Source: Gonatopus flavifemur (Eukaryota; Arthropoda; Insecta; Hymenoptera; Dryinidae). From it: 64,000 nt of DNA. Below the pieces are notes generated by a model. The model ran no database searches. It was not told where the DNA came from and worked only from the letters and a program-made list of their open reading frames with translations. The position numbers were made by a program, and so were the translations under genes. Position 1 is the stretch's first letter. Each line of letters starts with the position of its first letter. Shown piece by piece: positions 21,171 to 31,469 of this stretch. The DNA is taken from assembly GCA_018340375.1 (NCBI GenBank), contig JAFFJZ010000017.1, positions 3,214,001 through 3,278,000 of the forward strand, read 5' to 3'.

Positions 21171-22110
21171 CGTTCTTTTGAGAACGACCAATTCATTCAA
21201 TACGTGTGGACAACTTCATTTAAAGAGAGTGGATTTTTTATGATAAACAAGACTGATGCAATGAATTGACATCAACATCTCAAATGGTTATGTTTAATAT
21301 CTCCGAGGAGAAATGTAATTGACCTGTACTAGCGTTCATTAGACATCGATAGTACGAAACATCGAACTCATTTATGTAGGTGAAAAAAATACTGAACTTT
21401 CTGAATGTTGTGCAAATTTTCACAGTTCATAGACAACGAAGTTCGATGTTTTGTTCTATCGATATTTAGTAAACACCAACCTGTAACAAGGAATCGTCGC
21501 ATCAAGATTTGACCGTGAGAAATGAACAATTTTGTTTATCTACGATTCTCGGAATCCAGCTATGTGCTGATTGGCCAATCAATTTTATCAAAAAAATGCA
21601 TAAATAAGAGTGAAGAAGCGGGCGCGTCCCCTATTGAGCATCAAGCTGGCGAAGAATCAACACGCGACGCACGCGCTGTCCAGACATTGCTGTCGCCGAA
21701 GATACTCCCGTGACTGGATACATGATGCTGCACGCATCCGAAAGCTGCCGTACGAAGTAGACAGCGAAGACATTTACCGTTGGAACGGGGAAAGATATGG
21801 ACACCGGTCCAGTTTCAATACATTTCCAACATCCGAATCATCTGGAAATGTCAACGTGGGAAAGAAATCGCATTCAAACGAACAGCAGCAGCAGTTGAGA
21901 ATTGAACGTGTTCTCAACTGGAAATATTCACAGGCCAACGCCACTAAACATTTCGCTCTGTTCATATCCACTGAAATACGAATCCGTTCTTTTAAGAACG
22001 ACCAAATATATCAATACGCGTGAACAAGCTCATTCACCCAAACAAACTTTATCTTTCTTCTTAATATTTCAGGTGATATGAAAAAAAATGAATCCGTTCT
22101 CTTGAGAACG
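21171..22110 (+). terminator. Three mirrored histone-type stem-loops in right arm
   Basis: Copies at 21171-21186 (TTTG loop), 21985-22000 (TTTA loop, ACCA flank) and 22095-22110 (CTTG loop), all on the plus strand here. The interval between the first and second spans a CCAAT/TATA pair and the 137-codon ORF, i.e. a unit of about 815 bp. Confidence 0.45.
21598..22023 (+). CDS. Hypothetical 137-codon ORF in right palindrome arm, with TATA-like box
   Basis: Identical in translation to the ORF at 19119-19532. The ATTGGCCAATCAATTTTATC and GCATAAATAAGAG upstream would serve as CCAAT and TATA elements, and the frame starts at 21610. Two identical copies do not by themselves argue for selection, because the surrounding arm is equally conserved. 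Confidence 0.25.
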
Positions 22111-22591
22111 CCAAAATATGTCAATATGTGTGAACAACCCCATTTTCCTGAAGAAAATTTCTTTTTATTAATATTCCAGGTTGACCTTCTCCCATCGCGG
22201 GATGATTCCCTATTATTATAGTTTTTACGGGCAGAACGACATACTCTAATTGAAATAACAAGATCAACGGATGAACATTGAGAACGGACAATTTTACAGA
22301 TTCCATTCAACATCATTCAGATAATGAATTCAATGAGACATCGTCCCAAGTGAAAATTCATTTTATGGCTCTGCGAAGGCCCGATTTTCAGTAACGTAGA
22401 ATGAGTGCAGTTGATTAACATGAATATCTCAAGCGGTTCGCTGCTCGTATGAATGTCTCGTATACGTTTCGACCAATCAGGTAACAAATCTTGGTCAACG
22501 TTAAATATTCAGAAAATGAATTGGATTTGGAACATGTTCTTTAGTGAGGAACTATTCTATCGCTCTGAAAAGAGCAAATTTCCTTTTCGAG

Positions 22592-23134
22592 GTTTTCTGC
22601 TTCTCCTGAAGCGCGCCTTAGACAACTTCTCAAAGAAGAAGTAAATTATGATGCATTAAATGAAAATACATGCAGTGACGCAGTAATCCGTTCGATTTTT
22701 ATCGAACATCTACCAAGTCAGATTCGGAATTTTGTAGCTATCCCAGAGATCGAGTCTTTACAAGCTTTAGCATTGTTGGCAGACAGGGCTGCTGATTACA
22801 TCCAACCTGTTAACTTCAATCTTCCGGCAGTGTCGAATAAACAGAAACATTTTTCCGAAAATAAATCAACGAATCAAGTATCGACATCTTTCAATAACGA
22901 TGTAATTCATGATTTACAAAAACGAATGAATAAATTAACGAATATCGTTGGAGATTTACTTCGCAGTCGACCTCGCGAACGATGTCGAAGTCGTTCTCCG
23001 GATTATCGTAGCACCAATGAAACGAGGGAAAACAATCTTACGGGTTTTTGCAAATTTCATCGTAAATTTGGTGAAAAGGCGTATAAATGCGTGAATCCTT
23101 GTTCTTGGGTGCCACGTGATAATTCGGAGAACTG
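22592..23134 (+). pseudogene. Gypsy Gag, C-terminal part
   Basis: The open frame starts where the palindrome arm ends and includes LRQLLKEEVNYDAL, FIEHLPSQIRNFVA and ALALLADRAADYI, then a basic Arg/Ser stretch and the Cys/His motif CKFHRKFGEKAYKC...PCSW, ending at a TGA near 23132. The upstream half of Gag is absent. Protease follows with a frame change. Confidence 0.7.
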
Positions 23135-23158
23135 ATTCCACCAACTCACACGGAGACA

Positions 23159-23584
23159 TTGGGTTCGGTACAAGAAATTCCAAAACGTCTCCACATCAGA
23201 GATATCGAAAACGGAAAAATGTATCTAATTGACACGGGTTCGGATGTTTCAATTATTCCAGCTCAGAAAAATAACCTCAACCAATGTCGTGATAGATTCC
23301 CTTACGCCGCAAACGATTTTCGTGTTCCTGTATTCGGTGAAAAACGTATTTCCGTGAACCTTGGTTTTAGACGTGCTATGTCGTGGAGCTTTCTCGAGGC
23401 AGCTGTCCCGGCTCGAATCATTGCAGCGGACTTTTTGGCTCATCACTGTCTTGTTCCGGTCCTACATAAAGCACAGTTAATAGACTCTATTACGGGTATT
23501 AAAACCAATGGTGTTATTAAACAAGCGAACTCTTTTGGTCTAAGCACATCGATCGATCAGGTCAGTTTGCTCATATTTGAGTAG
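23159..23584 (+). pseudogene. Gypsy aspartic protease
   Basis: LIDTGSDVSIIPA is the catalytic DTG/S motif of retroviral-type proteases, and IIAADFLAHHCLVPV with LIDSITG is the conserved end. It processes Gag-Pol in intact relatives. The frame closes at 23582-23584 with a TAG where related elements run on into RT. Confidence 0.75.
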
Positions 23585-23883
23585 AGTTCCCGGAAATAAC
23601 AGGAACAACACGAACTTATCAAAATTCAAATAACGCGGTTCATCATCACATTGTAACTTCAGGCCCTCCGGTATCTTGTGAAGCTGGGCGTTTGTCTCCT
23701 GAAAAACTTGTAGCTGCCAGAGAACAGTTCAAGCAGATGGTTGAAGATGGGATATGTGTGCCATCGGATAGTTCTTGGGCATCTCCTATTCATCTAACCC
23801 CGAAAAAAGATAAGCAATGGCGGATATGCGGTGATTAGAGGCGTTTGAACGCTGTTACAATTCCCGATAGATACCCAGTTCCT
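23585..23883 (+). pseudogene. Gypsy reverse transcriptase, N-terminal piece
   Basis: The frame continues with HHIVTSGPPVSCEAGRLSP, WASPIHLTPKKDKQWRICGD and RRLNAVTIPDRYPVP. An in-frame TAG at about 23836 follows CGD. It breaks at PVP, where the TIR element starts; the next codons are found at 25769. Confidence 0.8.
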
Positions 23884-25768
23884 CCCACCCTACGCAGTTT
23901 GTCACAGCAACGTAACGGTGACAAACAATTTTTTTACTGGTGATGTAACCTGTTTGTTACCGGCAATGTCCTGGTTGGTAGTAATTTCCTATTCAACAAA
24001 TGTAACCAGGATGTAACCACCACATTGCAGATGAAACATCATTATACTTCTGCGATGTTGGCGTTACGTATCAGGTGATGTTCTAAAATCACTGCAACAT
24101 TCCAGTAATGGAGTCTGTTACATTTCACTTCCCCAAAAAAGTCATCACTGTGACATCCCAGTAATGAAATTTGTTACATTTTCCTTTCCCGAGAAAATCA
24201 TCGCTGTAGTATATCCCAGTGATCAAGTTTGTAACGTTGGAATTTCGTGAAAATTTACGAATATTAGTATGAATAATTGTTCCTTTATAAGAGTTCAGAA
24301 AAGACAACTGAGGGAAAATTAAGGTCCTCGTTGCAGAATTTCATAGAATATTTTATCAATTCATTATCAACTTTGATTAGCGAATATAATTGATTCAAGT
24401 CGGATAATCAAATAAATTCTCATTATTGACATACATCATTGTCAAACAGGGAACTTATCAAAGAAGGTATCACGTTGGAATAAGTACATTATCATCGAAA
24501 CATGAAATATTCATTATATTCCAAAACTGAAAGGAACGCGCATATAAAATAAAATATGATACTAATCTATTTTGATCACCGGGGACTAGATTGATAGATA
24601 TACATTTCAAAGAGTACTTAAGGACGTATAAGCAATGACCGAGGAAAATTAGACCATTGATATTCGAGAGATCTCGAGCGATATATCATCCATGCTTCCT
24701 CAATATATGACTTTTCTCTTTTCTATAAAAAAAAAATTTAGAGTCGGATGAAACGATTATACACTAGAGTGAACTGAAAGGTTTTGGAAGAGAACATAAA
24801 GAATTCGGGCCATATTTTTCGGGAATGATAATGATAATAAACGTGATAATTATAACGACAATAATAATAATAATAATAGTAATAATGATAATGATAAGTG
24901 ACAAATTATGCACCTGTGATTTTGAGTTGAATGAAAATTCAGATATCTCAGTGACTGAATTGATATTTGAAACATCATGGGAATATCTGAATTCATATTC
25001 AACGTTCGATCCTCTACGGAAAGGTTATAATAATATTGTGAAGTTTTTTTTGTTGAAGAATTTTTGGGAAAATTTATTACGAACTTGTGCCCTCTCTGTT
25101 CGCACTTGGGGGCCATTCAGGTCCTCTCATTTTTGGAATATGATAAATATTTCATGTTTCGATGATAATGTACTTATTCCAATGTGAGACCTTCTTTCAT
25201 AGGTTCCCTGTTTGATAGTAAGGTATGTCAATAATGAGAATTCATTTGGTAATCCGACTTGAATTAATTATATTCGCTAATCAAAGTTGATAATGAATTG
25301 ATAAAATATTCTATAAAATTCTGCAACGAGAACCTTAATTTTCCTTCAGTTGTCTTTTCTGAACTCTTATGAAGAAACAATCATTCATACTAATATTTGT
25401 AAATTTTCATGAAATTCCAATGTTACCAACTTGATCACTGGGATATTACAGCGATGATTCTCTCGGGAAAGGAAAATGTAACAAATTTCATTACTGGGAT
25501 GTTACAGTGATGACTTTTTCGGGAAAGTAAAATGTAACAGACTTCATTACTGGAATGTTGCAGTGATTTTAGAACATTACCTGTGACATAACGCCAACAT
25601 CGCAGAAGTATAATGATGTTTCCGCAATGTGGTGGTTACATCCTGGTTACATTTGTTGAGTAGGAAATTACTACCAACCAGGACATTGCCGGTAACAAAC
25701 AGGTTACATCACCAGTAACAAAATTGTTTGTCGCCGTTACGTTGCTGTGACAAACTGCGTTGGGTGGG
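23884..25768. mobile_element. 1.9 kb long-TIR element inserted in the gypsy RT, TSD CT
   Basis: Both ends begin CCCACCCWACGCAGTTTGTC and the inverted match continues ~640 bp (left to about 24545, right from about 25125). CT flanks both sides (23882-23883, 25769-25770), and removing the element with one CT rejoins the RT frame. The arms contain several TGTAAC-type blocks (e.g. CCCAGTAATGAAATTTGTTA and variants), possible transposase sites. The middle 24.55-25.12 kb is A/T-rich, with an (ATA/ATG)n stretch near 24827-24895. No transposase, so it is non-autonomous. Ends and 2-bp duplication would suit a CACTA/CMC relative, but this is inference. Confidence 0.75.
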
Positions 25769-26956
25769 CTCATATTCATGACTTCACCGCTGATTCAGCT
25801 GGAAAAAAAGTATTTACTAAATTGGATCTTTATAAAGCCTATAACCAGATTTTGGTGGCACCAGAGGATGTACCAAAAACGGCCGTTATAACGCCATTTG
25901 GGTTATACGAATTCAAACGGATGACGTTCGGTCTTCGAAATGCAGGCCAAACATTTCAACGATATATTCATCACGCGTTAAAAGATCTCGATTTCGTATT
26001 TGCTTATATCGATGATATTCTTGTTGCATCTAGCAATGATATAGAGCACGAAGAACATCTTAGAGTCGTTTTTCACCGTTTGAAGGAATTTTTCCTACGT
26101 CTGAACATCGGTAAATGTCAATTTGGAAAGTCTGAGTTTCTGGTTTATCAGATGAACTCAGAGGGATTAAAACCTACCCTGTAAAAAGTTAACGCTATTA
26201 AAGAGTTTCCCAAACCAAAAACAGTCAAAGATCTGACGTTTTTTGGGCATGATTAATTTCTATCGCCGTAATGCGCCGAAAGCCGCCGTTCTTCTTGCAT
26301 CTCTTGATAATTATTTATCTGGGTCTGAGAAGAATGACCAACGGGAGATTGCTTGGACTTCCGAGGCTGAACATGCTTTCGAAAAGGCCAAAAAAGATCT
26401 TGAAAACGCTGCTCTTTTGGCACATCCCATTTCGAGTGCAGAGACCAGACTAGTTACCAACGCGTCAGATACAGGGATGGGGGCAGTCTTAGAACAAAAA
26501 ATTTTGAATACGTGGAAACCTTTGGTGTTTTTCTCACGTCGCTTCACACCTGCTCAACGCGCATATAGCACTTATGACAGAGAACTCACTGTGATCTTTG
26601 AAGTTATTCGTCACTTTAAGTATTTCCTTGAAGGTCAAAATTTCAAGGTAATCACTGATCATAAGCCGCTAGTATACGCATTTAATCAAAATTCTGAGAA
26701 AACCCCTCCGCGCAGGCTGAGGCAATTGGCATATATATTGGAATTCACAACAGAAATCAATTATTTGCCTGGTCCAGATAATGTTGTCGCAGATTCTCTT
26801 TCGCGTACATTGGTATTGAGCCTCCCAACTGAGTGGAGTTTGGTTGAACTTGCTCAGCTGCAAAAAAAAGACCAAGAGATGAAAGATCTACTTCAAAATC
26901 CAAATACTTCATTGAATTTGCGAAAAATTCAATGGGGTTCAGATCATTCAGTTATA
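25769..26956 (+). pseudogene. Gypsy RT (palm/thumb) and RNase H
   Basis: RT resumes with HIHDFTADSAGKKVFTKLDL (the Asp of FTKLDL is motif A), FGLRNAGQTFQRYIH and the catalytic YIDDILVAS, to a stop at 26182. After a frame change near 26245, MINFYRRNAPKAA and the RNase H part follow: TNASDTGMGAVLEQ (catalytic Asp), FFSRRFTPAQRAYSTYDREL, VITDHKPLVYAF and GPDNVVADSLSR. The last real gypsy codons end near 26954; the ORF's tail to 27028 is mariner TIR. Confidence 0.85.
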
Positions 26957-28241
26957 TTGGGTTGGCAACTAAGTAATTGCGGATTTTTGTTAGAAAATCA
27001 AAGACACTTTTTCCATGGAACTGAATAACTTTATTCTGTAATGTATTGCCCATTTTGATCAATGACCTTTTGCCATCTTTCAGGCAGCATCATAATCCTA
27101 CGTTCATAAAACTTCTGGTTTTTATTAGCAACAAACTGAATCAGATACGATTTGACATCATCATCATTACTGAAATTTTTAGCATTCAAGGAGTTTTGAA
27201 AAGATCGAAACAAAAAGTGATCAGATGGTGCAAGGTCAGGACTATATGGTGGATGTGGCAAAACATCCCAACCAAGCTCCAATAATTTTTGCCGAGTGAC
27301 CAAAGATGTGTGTGGCCTTGCATTATCATGATGGACTACAACACCTTTTCGATTTGTCAATTCGGGCCGCTTTTCTTCAACTGCATTGTTTAATTTCGTT
27401 AGTTGTTCAATGTAGACATCAGAATTGATCGTTCGGTTGGGTGGTAAGAGTTCAAAGTAGACAATTCCTTTGTAATCCCAGAAACTGATAACAAAACCTT
27501 CTTTTGATGAATATCAGCTTTTGCTGTTGTTCGAGTTAGTTCACCTGCCTGCTCCACAATCTTTTCCGTTTGATATTGTTGTACACAACCCATTTTTCAT
27601 CGCCAGTTAACAGTCGTTTTAAAAATGGATCATTTTCATTACGTTTCTTCAGCAAATCGCAGATGTCAATGCGTCGCGTTAAATGCATTTCTTTCAGTCC
27701 GTGAGGAACCCATGTATCGAGTTTTTGAACATAGCCAAGTTGTTTTGAGTGATTTTCAATGCATGCATGTGATACATAAAGTTTCTCTGCAATCTCACGT
27801 GTTGTACTGTGACGATCCGAATCGATTATTGCTTTGATAAAGGCGTCATCAACGTCAACTGGACGACCAGAGCGTTTTTCATCTTTGAGTGAAAAATCAC
27901 CAGAACGAAATTTGGTAAACCAATTTCGACACTGCCGTTCTTTTAAGGCTTCGTCACCATAAACAGCACATAACTTTTTATGAGCTTGTGATGCGTTTTT
28001 CCCTTTGCGGAAATAAAAAAGCAAAATATGAGGAAAATTTTCCTTTTGATCTTCCATTTTCCAACGAACGCCAAACGAAAACTACGCAAACGATCAAAAA
28101 ACTTTTGTTACTGATTGACAGCTGAATTGCCGACTATCAAATAACAAGATGTGTTTTACATTTGTACTACGTCTGCAAACCTAAAAATTCAACTGACACC
28201 ATCTATGAGTGAAATCCGCAATTACTTAGTTGCCAACCTGA
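26957..28241 (-). mobile_element. mariner element (1.28 kb), TSD TA, in gypsy
   Basis: The ends are TTGGGTTGGCAACTAAGTAA and, inverted, TCAGGTTGGCAACTAAGTAA, continuing through TTGCGGATTT, with TA on both sides (26955-26956, 28242-28243). Length and ends are those of a full mariner. The gypsy reading frame continues directly on either side. Confidence 0.9.
27031..28057 (-). pseudogene. mariner transposase (DD34D), frameshifted
   Basis: The N-terminal frame (28057-27536) has the paired HTH domain (HILLFYFRKGKNASQAHKKL, RQCRNWFTKFRSGDFSLKDE), the linker WVPHGLKE (usually WVPHEL) and the first catalytic Asp in LTGDEKWVVYNN. The C-terminal frame (27360-27031) has VVVHHDNARPHTS and YSPDLAPSDHFLFRS with 34 residues between the Asps. 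The middle is carried by the third frame (27399-27593 region), so at least two frameshifts separate the pieces. An inactive copy. Confidence 0.9.
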
Positions 28242-29374
28242 TAGTTTGCGATCTTCAAGGAAAATCGTTGCGACCTTCAATTCCCACAGCGCTTTGTCAA
28301 CGCGTTTTTCAATTATTTCACGCTCCGGCTCATCCAAGTGCCAAAGTAACGGACCGAATAACTCGGAACCGTTATGTCTAGCTTAACATGCACTCCGATA
28401 TCTCGAAATGGTGCAAAAATCGTATTGATTGCCAAAAGTCTAAAATAACACGATACAATAATCCTAAGCCATCTCAATCTACTGTTCCGGATAGCAGATT
28501 TAAACATGTACATATGGACATAGTTGGTCCGTTGACTAAGTCAGAAGGTTATCGATACTGTGTTACGATGATCGATCGTTTCTCTCGTTGGCCTGAGGCA
28601 ATTCCGGTTGAAAATATCGGAGCACTCACAATCTGTCGAGTATTCGTAGATCATTGGATCTCACGTTTTGCTGCTCCAGAAACCTTGACTACGGATCAAG
28701 GTTCAGAATTTGAATCGCAGCTTTTCACGGCATTGCTTCAGCTCACGGGATATAAGCGAATTCGTACAACTCCTTACCATCCTGCATCTAATGGCATGAT
28801 TGAACGATTGCATCGCTCGCTCGAATCTGCTATTAAATGCCATGATAATCCTTCTTGGACAAGGTCTTTGTCCACCGTAATGATGGATCTTCGCTCGAAC
28901 GTTTTGGATATAGGATCTTCACCAGCTGAATTCGTTTATGGGACGGTTCTCCGGATCCTTGGCGAATTCGTTCTACCCGAAAATGATACACCTGATCCTC
29001 AAATATTCTGAGAAGAATTTCGCGAACATATGAGAAATATTAAACCCATTCCAGTGGAGCACAAATACAGAAAAAAAGCATTTTTATTCAAGGATATTAA
29101 TTCATGCTGTCATGTATTTTTGCGTGTGGGTCATTTAAAGAAATCACTAGAACGACCATATACGCGACCACATAAAGTGATTAGCAGACCACCTGATAAA
29201 ATCATCGAAATTGAAATTGACGGGACCTCTCGTACAGTCTCTATTGAAAACGTTAAACCAGCGTACTTTGTACGCAATGAGTTATCTGCCAATGCAGATC
29301 TTGACAAATGTGTTCCTACCTTGCGTACCTATCAAAAGGAAAAGAAAGGAAGTACAATTGAGAGTATAATGTAA
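28242..29374 (+). pseudogene. Gypsy integrase and C-terminal pol
   Basis: ICDLQGKSLRPSIPT then VFQLFHAPAHPSAKV, the start of the HHCC zinc domain; its Cys pair is in CKNRIDCQKSK after an in-frame TAG at ~28380. The catalytic core reads HMDIVGPLTKSEGY, TTDQGSEFES and HPASNGMIERLHRSLE (D, D, E). A stop at 29009 and a continuing frame 29030-29374 (KIIEIEIDGTSRTVSIENVK PAYF) give the C-terminal DNA-binding part. Stops make it non-functional. Confidence 0.85.
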
Positions 29375-29526
29375 AGCTAGTATTAGTAACAAAAATGACA
29401 ACCGTAAAAAACTTATGTTTTCGAAATGTATATGTGTAATTGTGCAAAAACAATGTAATTTGTAATTGTTTGTCTTCAAAACAGGGCACATTTCGAAATT
29501 TGAATTTCGCTCCTCTGTGACTCGCT

Positions 29527-29544
29527 TAAGGGGGGGGGGGGGAG
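29527..29544 (+). promoter_or_regulatory. Gypsy polypurine tract
   Basis: AAG12AG lies about 150 bp past the pol stop and directly before TATTGA, the expected start of the 3' LTR. It would prime plus-strand DNA synthesis. Confidence 0.6.
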
Positions 29545-29659
29545 TATTGAGGCTGCGGTCCCATGAAACGGAATGAGCGCAACGCGGAACTGGCGGAACG
29601 TGAGCAAAGGAGGGGGTCGGCCAATCCCGTGAGTTCTGCTTTTTCTGTTGCGCTGGATT

Positions 29660-29826
29660 TCGATTCATGGGTCCCATGGAGCGGAATCCGAGGAAGCGGA
29701 ATTGATGCTCACCTATCAAAAACTTATTCCGTTGGATTCTTTGTTAGCAAATCCAGCAGAATAGATTTGTCATTGGTGAGCGGTAATTCCGTTTCCGCGG
29801 ATTCTGCTCCATGGGACCCACGGAAC
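29660..29826. repeat. Short Harbinger-like MITE near the left end
   Basis: GGGTCCCATGGAGCGGAATCC at the left is mirrored by GGATTCTGCTCCATGGGACCC at the right. These ends resemble the host element's own TIR (GGTCCCATGAAACGG), so it is probably a related non-autonomous copy that landed beside the TIR. It also contains GGTGAGC/GCTCACC arms. Confidence 0.5.
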
Positions 29827-30026
29827 AAAAATTCGCGCAATCGAGTTTGTAAACATACAACTGTCGCTTGAATATTGTTTATTTACGAATGAACTTCAAA
29901 GTGAATATTTTCAATCGGTCAGTTTCAATAATTTAAACGGAATTAGTCAATATCTTTCAATGGATTCGAAATCACTATTGATTTTTTTTTGTGATTTATT
30001 AAAAAAGATGAAGGAAAGCCGAAGCG

Positions 30027-31352
30027 TTGCTTATCAAGCGTCGAAGGTTGAAAAAAATGTTCTACCTGTATACCGTATTATTGAAAGAAGAGAATGAAAA
30101 AAAGAACAAACGACAATATTGGGTGAGGCCAATATTTAGTGTGGAAAGAAGAATATTGCATGGAGTTAGTGACAATCTCATAAAGGAGATGCAAATTGAG
30201 GATCAAGACAAATATGTCAATTATTTTAGGATGCCACTTGCATTATTTGATGAATTGCACACGTTGATTGCATCTGCTATCACAAAAAAGTATGTTGTTC
30301 GAGAACCAATATCTTCTGAAACACGGTTACAAATGACACTGCGTTATTTGGCATCTGGAGATAGCATGAAGTCCATATCATATGCTTATCGAGTTGGACA
30401 TAATACTGTATCCAAGATCATCACAGAGACCTGCGATGCAATTTGGAATTTGTTGAAAGATGATGTATTCTTGAAGAATGACAAAGAAAGTTGGCAAAAA
30501 GTTGCTGATGATTTTGAAGAAAAATGGAATTTTCCAAACTGTGTTGGGGCCATTGATGGAAAGCACGTTATGATGCAGGTATGTTATTTATTATATTCAA
30601 CTTTATTACAATGTCATAATGCCATGTTTTATGTGATCATTTATATGGATTTGTTATAGGCTCCACTCAACAGTGGCTCAACGTTTCACAATTATAAAGG
30701 CTTCCACAGTATAAACTTACTGGCAGTCAGCAACGCGAACTATTGTTTTTCAGTTGTGGATATTGGTGCTGAAGGAAGAAGAAGCGATGGAAGGGTATTC
30801 AGTGATAGTTTGATTGGACAATATTTTCGAGATGGCTTATTCAATCTACCGAATCCAAAAAAAATAGAAGTTCATGGACCTGAATTGCCATATGTACTAC
30901 TCGCAGACGAAGCTTTTCCACTGACAACGTATATGCTAAGACCATATTCGCGGAGTGGAAAATTGGATATTAGAAAAAAAGTGTTCAATTATCGCCTTAG
31001 TCGCGCTCGGAGGGTTGTCGAAAGTGCATTTGGCATTTTAGCTGCGAGGTGGAGAATTTATCGAAGGGCAATAATTGCGTCTGTAGAGAATGTGACAAAA
31101 ATTGTGAAAGCTACAGTGGCACTGCATAATTTCATTATGATGAAGCAAGAAAAATTAGGATTAACAAAGTCTTATGAGCGACTTTGTCCAGAAGACCAAG
31201 GTCTAATTTCTGGTGGATTGCAAGATATACCAGGCTGTGGAGGTCGATGGAACATCAATGCTCTCGAAGTACGAGAAGCTTTTGCTTCTTATTTTCAAGA
31301 TAGTGGTGCTGTGTCATTTCAGTGGGAAAAAGCGGTGGCTAATGACTTTTAA
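30027..31352 (+). CDS. Harbinger transposase (DDE_Tnp_4 type), two exons
   Basis: Exon 1 is 30027-30578 and exon 2 is 30660-31352, joined at CAG/GTATGT and TTATAG/GCT, 414 aa with no break. Catalytic motifs in order: CVGAIDGKHV (Asp ~177), FSVVDIGAEGRRSDG (Asp ~218), LLADEAFPL, and RRVVESAFGILAARWRIY (Glu ~305). Residues 90-150 form the helical DNA-recognition part (LRYLASGDSMKSISYAYRVG, HNTVSKI). The length suits the family. An ATG at 30008 (MKESRS) lies upstream in another frame, so 30027 is used as start, though a non-coding first exon is possible. It cuts and rejoins DNA at the element ends, usually with its Myb/MADF partner, which lies downstream on the other strand. It appears intact. 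Confidence 0.85.
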
Positions 31353-31469
31353 ATTTTTATACTTGTCAAAATATTTTCCAAATGATTTTTCAAGTAATTT
31401 CTAGATAATAATTTTGATAAACTTTTCCAAAACATTGTGACAATCATATGGAAAAGTATTTAGTATATA

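Larger units (their letters stand above)
21121..22588. repeat. Right arm of the ~1.45 kb inverted repeat
   Basis: Mirror of 18541-20027. It ends abruptly at 22588 inside the Gag region of the gypsy element, where the left arm instead continues into CCAAT/stem-loop spacer. Confidence 0.85.
22589..29549 (+). mobile_element. Ty3/gypsy element, CsRn1-like, 5' end lost, twice interrupted
   Basis: From left: end of gag, protease, RT (cut at 23884-25768 by a TIR element), RNase H (cut at 26957-28241 by a mariner), integrase and a G-rich polypurine tract. The Gag Cys/His set C-x3-H-x8-C-x4-C (CKFHRKFGEKAYKCVNPC) is the type reported for the CsRn1 clade and not a retroviral CCHC knuckle. No 5' LTR or 5' gag is present because the palindrome arm abuts it at 22588. 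The sequence after the tract continues at 40390 beyond the Harbinger insertion. Several stops and frameshifts make it inactive. Confidence 0.8.

Noticed and set aside
17028..22588. Core histone genes
   Set aside because: I looked for H1, H2A, H2B, H3 and H4 signatures in all frames of the stem-loop region and saw none, so only the signals are reported.
27046..27837. Plus-strand ORFs opposite the mariner at 27 kb
   Set aside because: Shadows of the minus-strand transposase.
29563..29871. ORFs across the Harbinger TIR (also 40184-40484)
   Set aside because: They translate the TIR and the nested MITE; both ends give related peptides.
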